This document shows positions 37,144-49,578 of a stretch of DNA of 64,000 nucleotides, one piece after another. The DNA lies in the NCBI GenBank assembly GCA_029582265.1, contig CM055823.1, forward strand, positions 16,489,019 through 16,553,018, given 5' to 3'. Below the pieces are notes generated by a model. The model did not search any database and had not been told where the DNA came from. It was given only the letters and a program-made list of their open reading frames with translations. Source of the stretch: Zoroaster sp. YZ-2022 (Eukaryota; Echinodermata; Asteroidea; Forcipulatida; Zoroasteridae). Positions within the stretch are counted from its first letter, which is position 1; each line of letters opens with the position of its first letter. A program made the translations under genes and the position numbers.

Positions 37144-38664
37144 ATGAAATCGCCATCAAAATCATGTGAACTTGATCCAGTGCCAACTTCGCTAATAAAA
37201 CAAAATATTGATGTGTTTGCTAAGTATATCACAATTATTGTAAACAGATCTCTTTCTTCCGGTTGTTTCCCTAATAGCCAGAAGGTTGCTCATGTTAAAC
37301 CACTCCTAAAGAAACCCAATTTGGACAAGGAAGTTTTCAAAAATTACCGACCAGTAGCGAATTTAAAGTACCTTGGAAAAACAATCGAGCGAGTTGTTTC
37401 ATCACGGATCTCTGACCATGTTCGTGCTAATAACCTGTCGGACACATTTCATGGAACGGAAACTGCTCTTCTTCGCGTCAACAATGACATTTTATCTGCC
37501 ATGGATGAGGGGAAAATCACTGCATTAGTTTTGTTAGACTTAAGCGCCGCTTTTGACACTGTCGATCATAAAATCCTTCTCTCCCGCCTTCAATATCATC
37601 TTGGAATACGTGACACAGCCCTGGATTGGTGTAAGTCCTACCTTTTAAATAGGCCTCAGCATGTTTGTATTGGTAACGCTATCTCCGAGCCTGTTACTCT
37701 TGACTATTCTGTACCCCAAGGCTCTGTGCTCGGCCCACAGTGGTTTACTGTTTATACCTTTCCAGTTCGTGATATCATTTTGAAGTATAATTTAAATTAC
37801 CATGTTTACGCTGATGACACGCAGCTTTACATTACTTTAAATCCTCTCAACAACCTGCCGATTCCTGCATTACAACACTGGAGAAATGTATTCAAGAGAT
37901 TCGAAGTTGGATAAGACAAACTTCCTGAAATTGAACGATGAAAACAGAATTTGTTCTATTTGGATCACGTCAGCAATTGTCTAAAGTTACTCTTCCATTT
38001 ATTACAATTGGTGACTCACAGATAACCCTCATTACATGCACGTAATTTGGGTGTTATATTTGACTCGACAATGACTTTAAACCACATATCTCCAACATTG
38101 TTCGCATATCATCATTTCATATCAGAAATATAAGCCGAATTAGGAAATACTTGAATAAAAGTGCTGCTGAACAAATTATACATGCATTTGTCACATCACG
38201 GCTCGATAACGGGAATGCTCTCCTTTACGGTCTTCCGCAGAATCAAATATCTCGTCTTCAGCACATACACAAACACAGCAGCTCGTGTTGTGACTTTGTC
38301 CAGAAAGTCATGCCATATCACGCCAATCTTGAAAGAACTGCACTGGCTTCCTGTTTCACAGAGAATTGTTTTTAAACTTATGCTAATTGTTCACAAATCT
38401 TTTAATAACATTGCTCCAATTTATATTTCTGAACTACTTAAAGTCTACACTCCATCACGCAATTTGCGCTCCAGCAACATGTCACTCCTCAAGGAACCAA
38501 CTTCAAAACGGAACTGGGGTGATAGGTCGTTTTCTGTCGCAGCTCTGAGACTCTGGAATCATCTTCCAACTAAACTCAAATCTTGTCATAGTATAACCAG
38601 ATTCAAGTCGATGCTTAAAACTCATCTTATGTCACAACTCTTCAAAGATGATGTATATTTGTAA
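37144..38664 (+). pseudogene. LINE reverse transcriptase (right arm)
   Basis: Open 37144-37914 with NYRPVANLKYLGK, LDLSAAFDTVDH, SVPQGSVLGP and YADDTQLY. It lacks a few residues present in the left copy (after SDTF). Shifted frames then carry the CR1/L2 C-terminal region to 38664 (WLPVSQRIVFKL, LWNHLPTKLKS). Confidence 0.85.
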
Positions 38665-38829
38665 TTGCATTGTAGGTACATGTATCTCGGTACATAATTT
38701 GTTTTCCCTATGCTATCATTGTATATTGTTTGTATTAATGTTTTTTCTTTGTTTCCGCGCCTTGAGCGCCCAGCAGGGTGGATATGTGCGCGCTAAAAAT
38801 CTTTATTATTATTATTATTATTATTATGG

Positions 38830-38988
38830 GGTTACCGCAAACTGAAACGATAAAGTAACTCATTATAAATTGTCATGTAAAACGTGTCGTTACTTTCACA
38901 TTTATTTACATTTCTAATGCAATGTAATTAATTAGACAAAGTTTAACTCGGTTAACTTGGGAAACATTGTTGTATTATTCACGTACAG
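38830..38988. other. Host intron between LINE and LDLa exon (right arm)
   Basis: AT-rich, nothing recognised. Confidence 0.5.
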
Positions 38989-39111
38989 ACGAATCATCTT
39001 GTCCCGATGCCAGCCTTTTCGATTGTGGTGATGGCTCGTGTGTATCACCCGACGCTAGATGCGATGGTTTCAGAGACTGTGAGATCTATGGATTGGATGA
39101 GGAAGACTGTG
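38989..39111 (+). CDS. Host receptor gene, LDLa exon (right arm)
   Basis: A 123-bp exon with CGTACAG acceptor and GTAAGC donor, same phases as 10108-10230. It encodes ESSCPDASLFDCGDGSC...CDGFRDC...GLDEEDC. It differs from the left arm at four residues; the six cysteines and the acidic calcium-cage residues are kept. Confidence 0.88.
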
Positions 39112-39329
39112 GTAAGCAATGAACTAGGGTACAATCCATCAACATATCCTTGTTTCCCCAACGACCGTTGATACCATGACAATCGCCTTACTGCAGTATT
39201 GTACCGGTAGCCTAAAGCCTGGTTCTTCAAATGTCCACAAAAAATATCAAATTTTACACCCATTTAAAACAAGTACATTCTGATTGACCCTTATTAAAGA
39301 AAAATAAATCTATGTAAGCGATTCACTTT

Positions 39330-39945
39330 AGTATCCCTGGTCATTGGGCCAATATAAATCCTAGCACTTTCTCAGCTCCCTTTGTGGAGTGTCGTGGCCG
39401 AGCGTTCTAGCGCACTGAACTCAAGTTCTGGTGTTGCCAGCAGCAGAGTGTGGGTTCGAGCCCCGGCCGTGACACCTGTGTCCTTGAGCAAGACACTTAA
39501 CCATAACTGCTTCTCTCCACACAGGTGTTAAATGGGTACCTGTGAAGGCAGAGATGGTTTGCTCTCTATGCGCTAGAAATGGCAGCAATTGAGCTGTATA
39601 CTCCCCAGGGAGCTGAGATGGTTTCAGGAATGATTTATGAGCCTTATGAGCCTTATGAGCAGGGATAATAATATAATGCGCCTTGAGCGCCACTTAGTTG
39701 GTGGATACGTGCGCTATATAAATCTATACATTATTATTATTATTATATAACTCTATGCTGCTGTACTCAGCGCTACAGTGGCTATAATCAAACACAACAT
39801 CCATCTCTAACCCTCACAAGTACCCATTTTACTCAGGTGTGAAGAGAAGCAATAAACAATTGTGTCTCGCTCAAGGACACAAGTACCACTGTCACGGCCA
39901 GGATTCTAACCCACATTCTGACGACGAAGCCATCATAATACTAGT
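39330..39945 (-). mobile_element. Old SINE, right-arm copy, split by a younger SINE
   Basis: Mirror of 9640-9890. Its two parts (about 39330-39384 and 39747-39945) flank the SINE at 39385-39746; the join corresponds to CTCCCTTTGGAGTATATAAC in the uninterrupted left-arm copy. Confidence 0.75.
39385..39746 (+). mobile_element. tRNA-derived SINE, present only in the right arm
   Basis: Its head has a pol III A box (TGGCCGAGCGTTCTAGCGC, 39395-39413) and B box (GGGTTCGAGCCC, 39452-39463). The body has CCTTGAGCAAGACACTTAA and the 3' tail GCGCCTTGAGCGCC...GGTGGATACGTGCGC...(ATT)n, which matches the tail of the neighbouring LINE. A clear target duplication was not seen. It is absent at the equivalent left-arm site (near 9830). 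Confidence 0.88.
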
Positions 39946-40104
39946 CTGATGCAGAAGATTGTTTGACAATGGCACCCTAAATGTGTGTTAACAAAATATT
40001 AACAATGGTTTGAAAAGGAAACATTCGATCAAAAGGGAACAAAATACCAAAACGAATTAAAACATTATCATAACTGAAATATTATACCAGACAGCTATGA
40101 ACAG

Positions 40105-40520
40105 ATAATGGGCCGGCGCTCTAACCAGTCAGAACACTAACTTGTACAGATCTGTACTGCCTCAAGTTATGGGCCGGCGCTCTATCCAGTCAGAGCACTA
40201 ACTTGTATAGATCTGTACTGCCTCAAGGTATGGGCCGGCTCTCTATCCAGTCATCAGAACACTAACTTGTAGAGATCTGTACTGCCTCAAGGTACGTGCC
40301 GACGCTTTAACCAGTCAGAACACTAACTTGTTTAGATCTGTACTGGCTCATACAAGGTATGGGCCGGCGCTCTATCCAGTCATAACACTAACTTGCATAG
40401 ATATGTACTGCCTCAAGGTATGGGCCGGCGCTTTAACCAGTCAGAACACTAACTTGTAGAGATCTGTACTGCCTCTAGGTACGTGCCGACGCTTTAACCA
40501 GTCAGAACACTAACTTAAAA
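40105..40520. repeat. Minisatellite, right-arm mirror
   Basis: Seven units in reverse complement of 9053-9475 with a few single-base differences. Confidence 0.85.
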
Positions 40521-40589
40521 TTAGTCATTGTAACCGATCTGTCAATGTTTCAGTTCAACTAAGAAAGCATTCACAATGTTTAAAAGTGC

Positions 40590-41470
40590 GCGCGGGCTGT
40601 TTTCGGATTAATTATAACAGGAGCTGCCAGTCGACAACTGGCAAGCGTAACTCAATGAACGGGGGCATATACCGTTGCATAATCGGACTCCTAGCATTCC
40701 CAAATTCTTTCAGATGGTCTAGAGGTTGTATATGACCATTTCAGGGGCGGATCCAGGAATTTTTAAGGGGGGGGGGGAGGAGGGGAGGGTGCGTGGGGGG
40801 TCAAATGTTTCATTTTTTTAATGTCTGATAATAACCACCTGTTATGTTTTGTATTATTTGGGGTTTTGCCCCCCCCCTCCTCCCACCCCTGGGTCCGCGT
40901 CGGAATTCCCATAATATATTTCTACCCTTTTCAGGGGAGGATTCATGATTTTTGCAGGGGGGGTAGGTTTTTCTTAAGTGCGCGCCGGCCGTTTTCGCGC
41001 GCTATAACAGGAGCTGCCAGTCGACAACTGGCACGCGTAACTCAATGAACGGGGGCATATACCGTTGCATAATCGGACTCCTAGCATTCCGAAATTCTTT
41101 CAGATGGTCTAGAGGTTGTATATGACCATTTCAGGGGCGGATCCAGGAATTTTTAAGGGGGTGGAGGGGAGGGTGGGGGGTCAAGTTTTTAATTTGTTTA
41201 TGTCTGATAATAACCACCTGTTATGTTTTGTATTATTTGGGGTTTTGTCCCCCTCCCCCTACCCCCTCCCCTACCCCCTCCCCCACCCCTCCCCCTCCCC
41301 ACCCCCTCCCCACCCCCTCCCCCACTCCCCCCACTCCCCCTCCCCCACCCCTGGATCCGCGTTGGAATTCCCATAATATATTTCCACCCTTTTCAGGGGA
41401 GGATTCATGATTTTTTGCAGGGGGGGTTGGTTTTTCTTTTTCTTTATGTCCGAAAATAAAGGGGGGATGG
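40590..41470. repeat. Duplicated G/C-rich segment, right-arm mirror
   Basis: Mirror of 8200-9000. The C-rich core at 41250-41350 has a different motif (CCCCCTACCCC/CCCCACCCC types) from the GGGGA-type run of the left arm, so the tract is highly variable between arms. Confidence 0.7.
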
Positions 41471-42515
41471 GGGGTGGCTAAATGGGCAGTCAAAACCTAC
41501 TCTTCCTCCGTTTATAGCTAGATACGCTATGCTTGACTGCAAAGAGCGTGCCAAACAATTATTACTTCCAGACATTGCTCCCTTCACGCCACGTGAGTCA
41601 AACAGTTGTTTACAGCCAAGTCAAACAGCTGTTTTCAGTCAGGCTTGCTCCAAAGCACCGCCCCCTAACCCCCCCCCCCCTAACCCTGCCCCCCCCCCCC
41701 ACAGACCTAGTAGTAAACAACTCATTCATAAAAAACTTACAATGTATCAAATGCTCGTTGACGTAGCCTGTCTGGCTGGCGGCTTCATTACCTCTAAGGA
41801 TTATGTTGCTTTGTGTACAATTTCAATGGGAAACCTTTGGGAGTGCTAACCTCGCCTGACCCTACTTGTAATCAATGCCACTACTAAACGACTGCATGGT
41901 GGCCACTCAAACTCTGCAATATGTTTCTCAAGCGTATAATGTACAAAGTCATGGAAAATGGGATTTCAACTAATTTCATACGCAAACTAATTAACAAAAC
42001 GCTTAATTGACCAGTAGGCTACTGGCAGTTTACGCACTTGAGGGCACAACATAAATAGTCCGTGTATGTATCCGTCACTGCTTTTAAAGACCCTATATTA
42101 TTATAATACACGTATTCCCGAAAACAAATGATTACAGTTTTACATGAAACTTGAGGTCAAGTTGGTGATGGTATCAAACATCACTTAAACATGTTGTGTC
42201 TGAGGTGTTAACATTTTAGTGCAGTTAATCACATTATTTGGCAAATAGATTGTTGTCATAATGGAGAGGTAAATGTTTACATTTGAATGAAAACAAATCC
42301 GAATGCATGTTCACTGTTCAACGACACAATGAAATAAGCTTAAACTTTCACACTTTGTTTATATACATAACTTTGGATTCTAAAGTATGTATGTATTTAC
42401 ATACATTATACCAAAATTGTATAATTATTGGCTTGAAGTTTGAATGCAGCTAATCAACATTGTTAATGAGCTTTAATTGTACGAGGTTCTTTCGTCTTAT
42501 TCTTCTCGGATCCAG

Positions 42516-42642
42516 GATATGAAGATCAGCAGTGTCCTGATGTCTGCAATTGTTGGATTTTTAATCGATATACCCGCGTGGATTGCATGGATGGTTGGAA
42601 CCAGTACACCATCGGCGGCATCATGAACAGAACAAATATAAT
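42516..42642 (+). CDS. Host receptor gene, LRR N-terminal cap exon (right arm)
   Basis: A 127-bp exon, same residues as 6980-7106, with GATCCAG acceptor and GTAAGT donor. It is followed on the plus strand, after the Polinton, by the LRR exon at 62261-62332, with matching phase (AT + T). Confidence 0.85.
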
Positions 42643-43317
42643 GTAAGTACAAGGGTTCTGCCTGAGCAGGATAGAAATACACTTTAATTAAACTAAATAA
42701 CAAAACAAATCATAACAAATACAACAAATTAATAACTAAGTAATAATAACAATGATGGTGAGTTTTATACGAAATTCACGTCTCTTGTCTGTTGAATTTA
42801 AATTAATTAAAGGGACAATATTGTCACGATCAGAGCAGACTTTTTGACAGGGCATGGAATCGGTGTCGTAGGTTTAAATGTCATTTTGAAAGTCTGCTGA
42901 TCAGAGGCGACGATTACTTGTGACAATTGGGGGAACGCGTCAGCGAGGATCTGACCTGACCCCTAACCTGACCCCTAATCTACCCCCATGAAGCCATCCC
43001 CCAATTTCCCCTCTTTTTTTACGCTAATTATTTTCTGGAATTTTTCAATTTATATTGACCTTTTTTTGAAAACTGATTATATTACTGGGGTGTGTATGGG
43101 TACGAGACGATTTCGAAGAAAAATAATTTACCCAAAATAATTTTTTATACATTTCTTGTAATGAAACCAAGGATCCATCAAAAGTTTATTTTCCTGTGGT
43201 ACGCAGTATAGCAGGAAATATTTGTCTGTTCGGTACAAGCAAGCGTGACGCTTGACCGGTTTATGAATATGCATAATCTGTAATTAGGTATAGCCAAATT
43301 TAAATGGAATGTTATTG
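42643..43317. other. Host intron before the tandem array (right arm)
   Basis: Mirror of 6316-6979, including the TTAAAGGG-type MITE end at about 42805-42980. No gene. Confidence 0.5.
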
Positions 43318-43976
43318 AGGGCATATGTATGCTGTAACCAGGCATTGTGTGGGTACAGATAGGGTGGGCATTCTAGCCTGTGACATCAAACTGCTAAGTC
43401 AGTACATTTCGAACAAATAGTTTTTATTATAAATAAGCATAAGGTTTATTATTATTATTAGGTATGCTGCAAACCAGGTGTTGTGTGGGTACAGATAGGG
43501 TGGGCATTCTAGCCTGTGACATCAAACTGCTAGAGTCAGTACATTTCCGAACAAATAAGTTTTTATTATAAATAAACATAAGGTTTATTATTATTATTAG
43601 GTATGCTGCAAACCAGGTGTTGTGTGGGTACAGATAGGGTGGGCATTCTAGCCTGTGACATCAAAACTGCTAAGTCAGTACATTTCCGAACAAATAAGTT
43701 TTTATTATAAATAAACATAAGGTTTATTATTATTATTAGGTATGCTGCAACCAGGTGTTGTGTGGGTACAGATAGGGTGGGCATTCTAGCCTGTGACATC
43801 AAACTGCTAAGTCAGTACATTTCCGAACAAATAAGTTTTATTATAAATAAACATAAGGTTTATTATTATTATTAGGTATGCTGCAACCAGGTGTTGTGTG
43901 GGTACAGATAGGGTGTGGCATTCTAGCCTGTGACATCAAACTGCTAAGTCAGTACATTTCCGAACAAATAAGTTTT
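43318..43976. repeat. 137-bp tandem repeats, left flank of the Polinton
   Basis: About five units. The last stops at AATAAGTTTT, and GTTTT (43972-43976) is the target duplication of the Polinton. Confidence 0.9.
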
Positions 43977-44233
43977 AGTAGTATGTCAGATGGGGGGTCG
44001 GGCTCACCTCTCAAAAAAATGATATTTTGCTTAAAATCTGTGGGTGGCAGTAGGTCGATTCTTAAAACAAAAAAAATGTATGACGTATCAAAAAAAAACT
44101 GAGATTATGCAAATGAGGTATGACGTTACCAAAAACTGGTGACGTCATCGCAAAAATGTGATAAAAAAAGTAGAAATAAAAAAATTGAAATATTAAAAAA
44201 ACAGATTATCTTTGAGAATAATAAAGATGACAA
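43977..44233 (+). repeat. Polinton left terminal inverted repeat
   Basis: About 257 bp, reaching just past the ATG of the first gene (44227). Contains octamer ATGCAAAT (44107-44114), palindrome TGACGTCA (44140-44147), and half-sites TATGACGT. Matches both copies in the right terminus with few differences, mostly homopolymer length. Confidence 0.9.
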
Positions 44234-44653
44234 CAGAAATAGAGAAAAACCGAATCAAAATAATAATTCCTGCGAATGGCTTTTAGTCGGTAAAACGGAC
44301 AAGTGTTGTATTGATAGCGCGTGTGGGATAGATTTTGTGGGTCGCATCGTCGTCGTATTAAAGAAGGAAAACGCATACCACTTCCTTGTTTAGGATGTGA
44401 AAAAGGTACAAAAACTTTATCGGCTTATTGTACACGATGCGCAAAAAAATCATTAATAAAAACAAAACAAAAAGTATTAACGAGTATTTATTATAATCGT
44501 TTAAAACTTGCGGCAGGAAAAGCTAGACGAAAATATAATTTAGTGATGAAAGAGTTGTTAGAAAGAAATTTAAAATTAGCGGTCTTACCGCATAAAACCG
44601 GCGGTTTTACTACCGAAAAAAAGTTACTTAAAAAAGTGACATTTAGAATTTAA
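44227..44653 (+). pseudogene. Cys-rich terminal ORF of the Polinton, right-arm copy (frameshifted)
   Basis: The same gene as 4973-5401, not recognised by family. Single-base losses near 44267-44270 and 44326-44330 break the frame; the C-terminal two thirds read normally (CLGC, YCTRC). Since the left-arm copy is intact and both breaks are in short homopolymers, sequencing error is likely. Confidence 0.7.
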
Positions 44654-44687
44654 AAAAACAAAAAAATATAATCTTGTAGAATAATAA

Positions 44688-47600
44688 ATGGAGAGAAATG
44701 AAGAAGAAAGAAGACGAAAATATTTATCGAAATGGACATTACCAGAATTGAAAGAGTTTTCGCGATTACCAGAGCACTTTGGAAAAATTACTTTCGCGAT
44801 AAGGAGAAGAGGTAAAATTACTAAACGCGCGTATTATGAAGGTATAAAAAATTATTTGCGTCAACGCAGGCCAACGCCATTATCTAAATTAAAGTTGGTT
44901 GAATTGAGAGAGCGTATAGCCGCTGAAAATATACCGCTACCGGTACGCGGCGCAGGTAGAAGGAACAAGTTGTTAAAAAAAGATTTAGTAGCCGCTTATA
45001 AAAGGTTTTACGGTCGAGAAGAAGAGTTAAAATTTAACCCGCCGATTGTCGGTGGAAACTATTTACGCGAACGAAGAATGGTCGTTCCGCTAAATCATAG
45101 CAAAGAAAAAGATTTAATTATTTTTTGGGAAGCGGTAAAACCAAAAATTATAAACAAGTTTATAATTGATTTAGAAGAATTAAGATCGTTCAAGTTTATG
45201 ATATATATACGCATTAAATTACATAAAGAAAACTTGGGCGGTACGATCGATTTTGACGAACCAAAATTTCATAATAAGAGGCAAATTGTTTTATTTAATT
45301 TAGACGATATTGAAAATATATTAAATACAGTTTATTCACAAATTAACGAAGATTTAGAAAAATGGACGTCGAACGGTTCTGGATGGGAGGTAGATCGTAT
45401 AGTAGAAATGAACGTTACAATCGCCCGATACCAGGCTTTAAGAGGCGGCTCTTATATCTCGCTATGCGACTACATAAAAAAGAAACAAGCGTGCATTAAC
45501 GTAAAAAATAACAACGATAATTGTTTGCGGTGGGCTTTGCGTTGTTATAATAAACATAAAGAAAAATCGTTAGAATTAAATATTTTAATTAAAAAAGTAA
45601 ACATAAAAAATTCTGATAGACCCTCTAAATATTTAACGAACGATGGTTTTAATTTTAATAATATAGAGGCTCCAACCCCAATTAATCAAATTAAACTAGT
45701 AGAAAAACAAAATGATTTAGCGATAAACGTATTTGGTTGTGAGGGAAAATCGATACTAGTTTATAAAATTAGCGATCAGCCTAAAAATATAGATCGTATA
45801 AATTTATTATTAATACACGAGGAAGAAGAAGAAGGAACTAGATCTCACTACGTGTGGATAAAAGATATAAATAAATTACTTTGCGATCAAACTAAACACA
45901 ACGAACGAAAACATTTTTGTTTAAGATGTTTACAGAGTTTTCAAAGAATTGTATCTCGAAAACCACGTAGAAATGTGTAAGGGTTTTTCCAACAGGCCAA
46001 CAACCGTTGTGATGCCAGAAAAAGGTAAAAACGACAAGTTAAAATTTATAAATTATCATAAAAAAATGAAAGTTCCTTTCGTTATATACGCCGACTTTGA
46101 AAGTATTATTCAAAAGGTCGATGATGTAAATAATACCAATACTAAAAAACTTCAAGAGCACGTCGTTTGCGGTTATTCGTACGTCATTATAAAATGCGAC
46201 GGTTCAATATTTTCTTCAACTACGTATAGGGGAGAAGATGCGGCTAAACATTTTTAAACTAAATTAGAAAAAGAAGAACAAGTTAAGATTAACGAACTAT
46301 TTAAAAACCCCGTTAAAATAATAATGACCGATGAAGATGTAGAAGATTTTAAAAATGCGCGTCGATGCTGGATATGTGAAAAGGCATTTTTTGTAAATAA
46401 CATCCCCAAGTTTAAAAAAGTACGCGATCATTGCCACATTACCGGAAAGTATAGAGGCGCGGCGCATAATTGGTGTAATTTAAGACTGAGTTTAAAACCA
46501 GAGAAAACATTTATCCTAGTCGTATTTCATAATTTGCGGGGCTACGACTCGCACCTCATTATGCAAGCCGCGGGTAAAACGACGAGAAATGTATCGTGTA
46601 TCGCAAATAATATAGAAAAGTATATTAGTTTTTCAATCGGTCAATTACGCTTTATCGATAGCGCTCAATTTTTAATAGCTTCGTTGGATAAACTCGTAAA
46701 ATCAAACGTTTCTTTTCCGATTACTAGCGAGTTTGTACCCGATTTAGAAAAATTAAATCTCGTTAAAAACAAGGGCGTTTATCCGTATGAGTACATGGAT
46801 AGTTTTGAAAAATTTTACCAAGTACAACTTCCTTCAATCGAGGCTTTTTATAGTAGTTTAAACGACCAGCACATTACTAAAGAACAATATGCACATGCGA
46901 GAAACGTTTACGACACATTCGATTGTAAAAATTTAGGCGATTATCACGATTTATACGTGCGTACAGATACGTTGTTATTAGCGGATGTTTTTGAAAATTT
47001 CCGTACTACTTGTATAAAACAATATGATTTAGATCCAGCTAATTGTTATACTAGTCCTGGATTAAGTTGGGACGCTTTATTGAAACACTCGAGACAAACT
47101 TTAGATTTGTTTACGGATATCGATATGCATTTATTTATAGAAAAAGGCACGCGTGGAGGAACGTGCATGGTAAGTAAACGATACGCGAAAGCAAACAATA
47201 AATATTTAGACGATTACGATTCATCAAAACCCTCGAGCTACATTTTACATTTAGACGCGAATAATTTATACGGATACGCTATCAGTCAACCTTTACCGAC
47301 GGGCAATTTTAAGTGGTTGAGTGAAAAACGAATTGGTAAACTTGAAAGCGAAGGATTTAAACAAAATAAAGGTTACATTTTATAAGTTGATTTAGAATAT
47401 CCAAAAGAATTACATGATTTACACAACGCATTTCCACTCGCGCCAGAGTCGTTGGTAATACCTAAAGAATGGATGGCGTCGTATCAACTCGAGTTATTAA
47501 AAGGTAAACCCGCGCCAAACGTCGCAAAATTAGTACCCAATTTATACGATAAAAAAATTACGTGCTTCATTATCGTAATTTGGAATTATATTTAAAACTC

Positions 47601-48563
47601 GGACTAAAACTAACAAAAATTCATAAAGTTTTAGAATTTGACGAATCACCTTGGATGAAATCATACATCGATAAAAACACCCAACTCAGAAAAAATGCAA
47701 AGAGCGATTTTGAAAAAGACTTGTACAAACTGATGAACAATTCAGTTTTTGGTAAAACGATGGAAAATGTACGCAAACGAGTTAACGTAAATTTGAAGCG
47801 AGTAAACGATAAAAAATCGGAAAATCAAATTAGAAAACTTTTATCAAAACCAAATTTTGCCGAGGCGAGGATTTTTGATAACGATTTAGTAGCTATACAC
47901 ATGCATAAGACGAAACTCGTTCTTAACCGTCCAGTTTACGTAGGAATGGCTATTTTAGAATTATCAAAAGCTTTCATGTACGATTTTTATTACAATAATT
48001 TTAAGAAAAAATACGGCACCAAGTGCAATTTACTTTATACGGATACGGATAGTTTAGTACTCGAGATTCAAACGGACGATGTTTATAAAGATATGGAAAA
48101 AGATAAAGATTTATACGATTTTAGTAATTTTTCCAAAGATAATTTTCTATTTTCTGAAGAAAATAAAAAGGTGATTGGTAAAATGAAAGACGAGAATGCG
48201 GGAGTGGCTATAGCGGAATTTGTGGGTTTAAGGCCAAAAATGTATTCGATACTTTTATCGAACAAAAAAGAAATAAGAAAAGCTAAAGGCGTTAAAAAAC
48301 AAGTTATTGAAAAAAATATTAAACACAACCGATATAAACAAGTTTTAGATCAAAGTAGTACTTTACATCACGATATGAATTTTATTATACACAAAAATCA
48401 TAGACTATATACGACGCGAGTAAATAAAATATCGCTATCCGCTTTAGACACGAAAAGATATATTTTAGAAAATAGAATAGATACTTTAGCTTACGGTAAT
48501 TATGAAATTAAAATGATTTTAGCGATGAAAGAGTTGTTGGAAAAAGTGATCACGATCGTTTAG
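44688..48563 (+). CDS. polB: Polinton protein-primed DNA polymerase B, right-arm copy
   Basis: Same protein as 1060-4938 with all exonuclease and polymerase motifs (YADFES, HNLRGYDSH, YVRTDT, LDANNLYG, YTDTDS). It has the same two in-frame TAA codons (46255-46257 and 47383-47385) and ends in TAG. Extra frame breaks not seen in the left copy: about 45938-45948 (two bases lost in T and A runs) and the A-run 47551-47557. Amino-acid differences are few (for example D/E at NNIxAPTP, K/N in SKDxFLF). It overlaps the integrase by 14 bp at the 3' end. Confidence 0.95.
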
Positions 48564-49543
48564 CGATCGGTGGATTTTCTGTATCTCGAGGAATAATTTG
48601 TATTTCTTCTCTTACAAAACTACGAGCGGGACCCGCGTCTAAATAATATAATCTAACTTGATTCGCGGCTTTCATCGTTTTAGCTAGTCTATAAGTTTTT
48701 ATACTCCATATAGGATCGGTAGCGCGACGTCTCGTATCTTTTCAGCTTCACCGGTGCGTATAAATAACGAACTAAACTATCGCTCGGAATTCTTTTTTCC
48801 TTTTTTGCGCTTAACGCCGGGGAGGCTGGATTTTGTTGTACGATACGTAATTTAATCGCGTCTTTTGGTTTAAAATTTATAAGACGCGTCGTTTAATTAT
48901 TTAATGCTTTTATAACCGCTGGTAATCTTTTTACCCATACTCGCGATCTCTCATCGGTCGCTATTTCTTGCGCGTATTGATGAGAAAATAATCTCTCGGC
49001 TAACGTTCTATTAAATCGCTCTACTATACCTTGTGCTCTATGATTACCAGCCTCACTTCTTTGGATTTTTACATTATGTTTACTCATTAATACATTAACG
49101 CTACTCATAAATTCTTTTCCGGGATCAACTTTAATAATTTTAGGCCACGTTAGCCGCGAACGTTTATAAATTTTTTTAAAGGCATTACCAACTTGTTTCG
49201 CGGTTTTATCGGTTAATGGCTCCGCTTCTTTATATCTACTCGCTTCATCCACGACGGTTAACGCGTACTTGTACGTCTTTTTAGCCACCGTATCGTGCGG
49301 AAGAAATAATAAATCTGCCTGATGAACTTGATTCGGTCGTTGTAAATTACTATTTGAACTAGTTGGTCTAGGAATATATTTAGGATAGGGTAAATAAATT
49401 TGCCACAGCACTTGCTTTTTTATCCACCGTGAAACTCCTTTTTTTTTCTTTTTTTTTTCTTTAGATAATTTATTAATCGCATTGAGACCTTTGTAGTATC
49501 CTCGCGGACTATAATAAGCGTTTCGTAACTTGTTTTCATCCAT
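48550..49543 (-). CDS. Polinton integrase, right-arm copy
   Basis: The D,D,E residues are in HQADLLF, KVDPGKEF and IVERFNRT. This copy is open through residue 216, where the TAA at 48893-48895 occurs, and the same frame continues beyond. The C-terminal region has small deletions near 48739-48742 and 48751 that are not in the left copy. It ends in TGA (48550-48552). It points toward polB and away from the terminus. The ATG lies 35 bp downstream of the stop of the 77-residue membrane protein. Confidence 0.9.
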
Positions 49544-49578
49544 TTAGTTATAAAATATATATTTTATACGTACATTTT

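Larger units (their letters stand above)
34790..38829 (+). mobile_element. CR1/L2-type LINE, right-arm copy
   Basis: Mirror of 10391-14450 in the opposite orientation. It has the same hairpin, signal-like start, 2A-like motif, endonuclease, YADD reverse transcriptase, and 3' end GCGCCTTGAGCGCC...GGTGGATATGTGCGC followed by (TTA)n. It carries more small indels than the left copy. Confidence 0.9.
39746..42515. other. Host intron with repeats (right arm)
   Basis: Mirrors 7107-9890: old SINE remainder, minisatellite (40105-40520), duplicated G/C-rich segment (40590-41470) and a poly-C/poly-G tract near 41666-41700. No exon. Confidence 0.6.

Noticed and set aside
48500..48563. Shared MKELLE residues at the end of polB and in the Cys-rich ORF as homology
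   Set aside because: Only a few residues; likely chance in a Lys/Leu-rich context.
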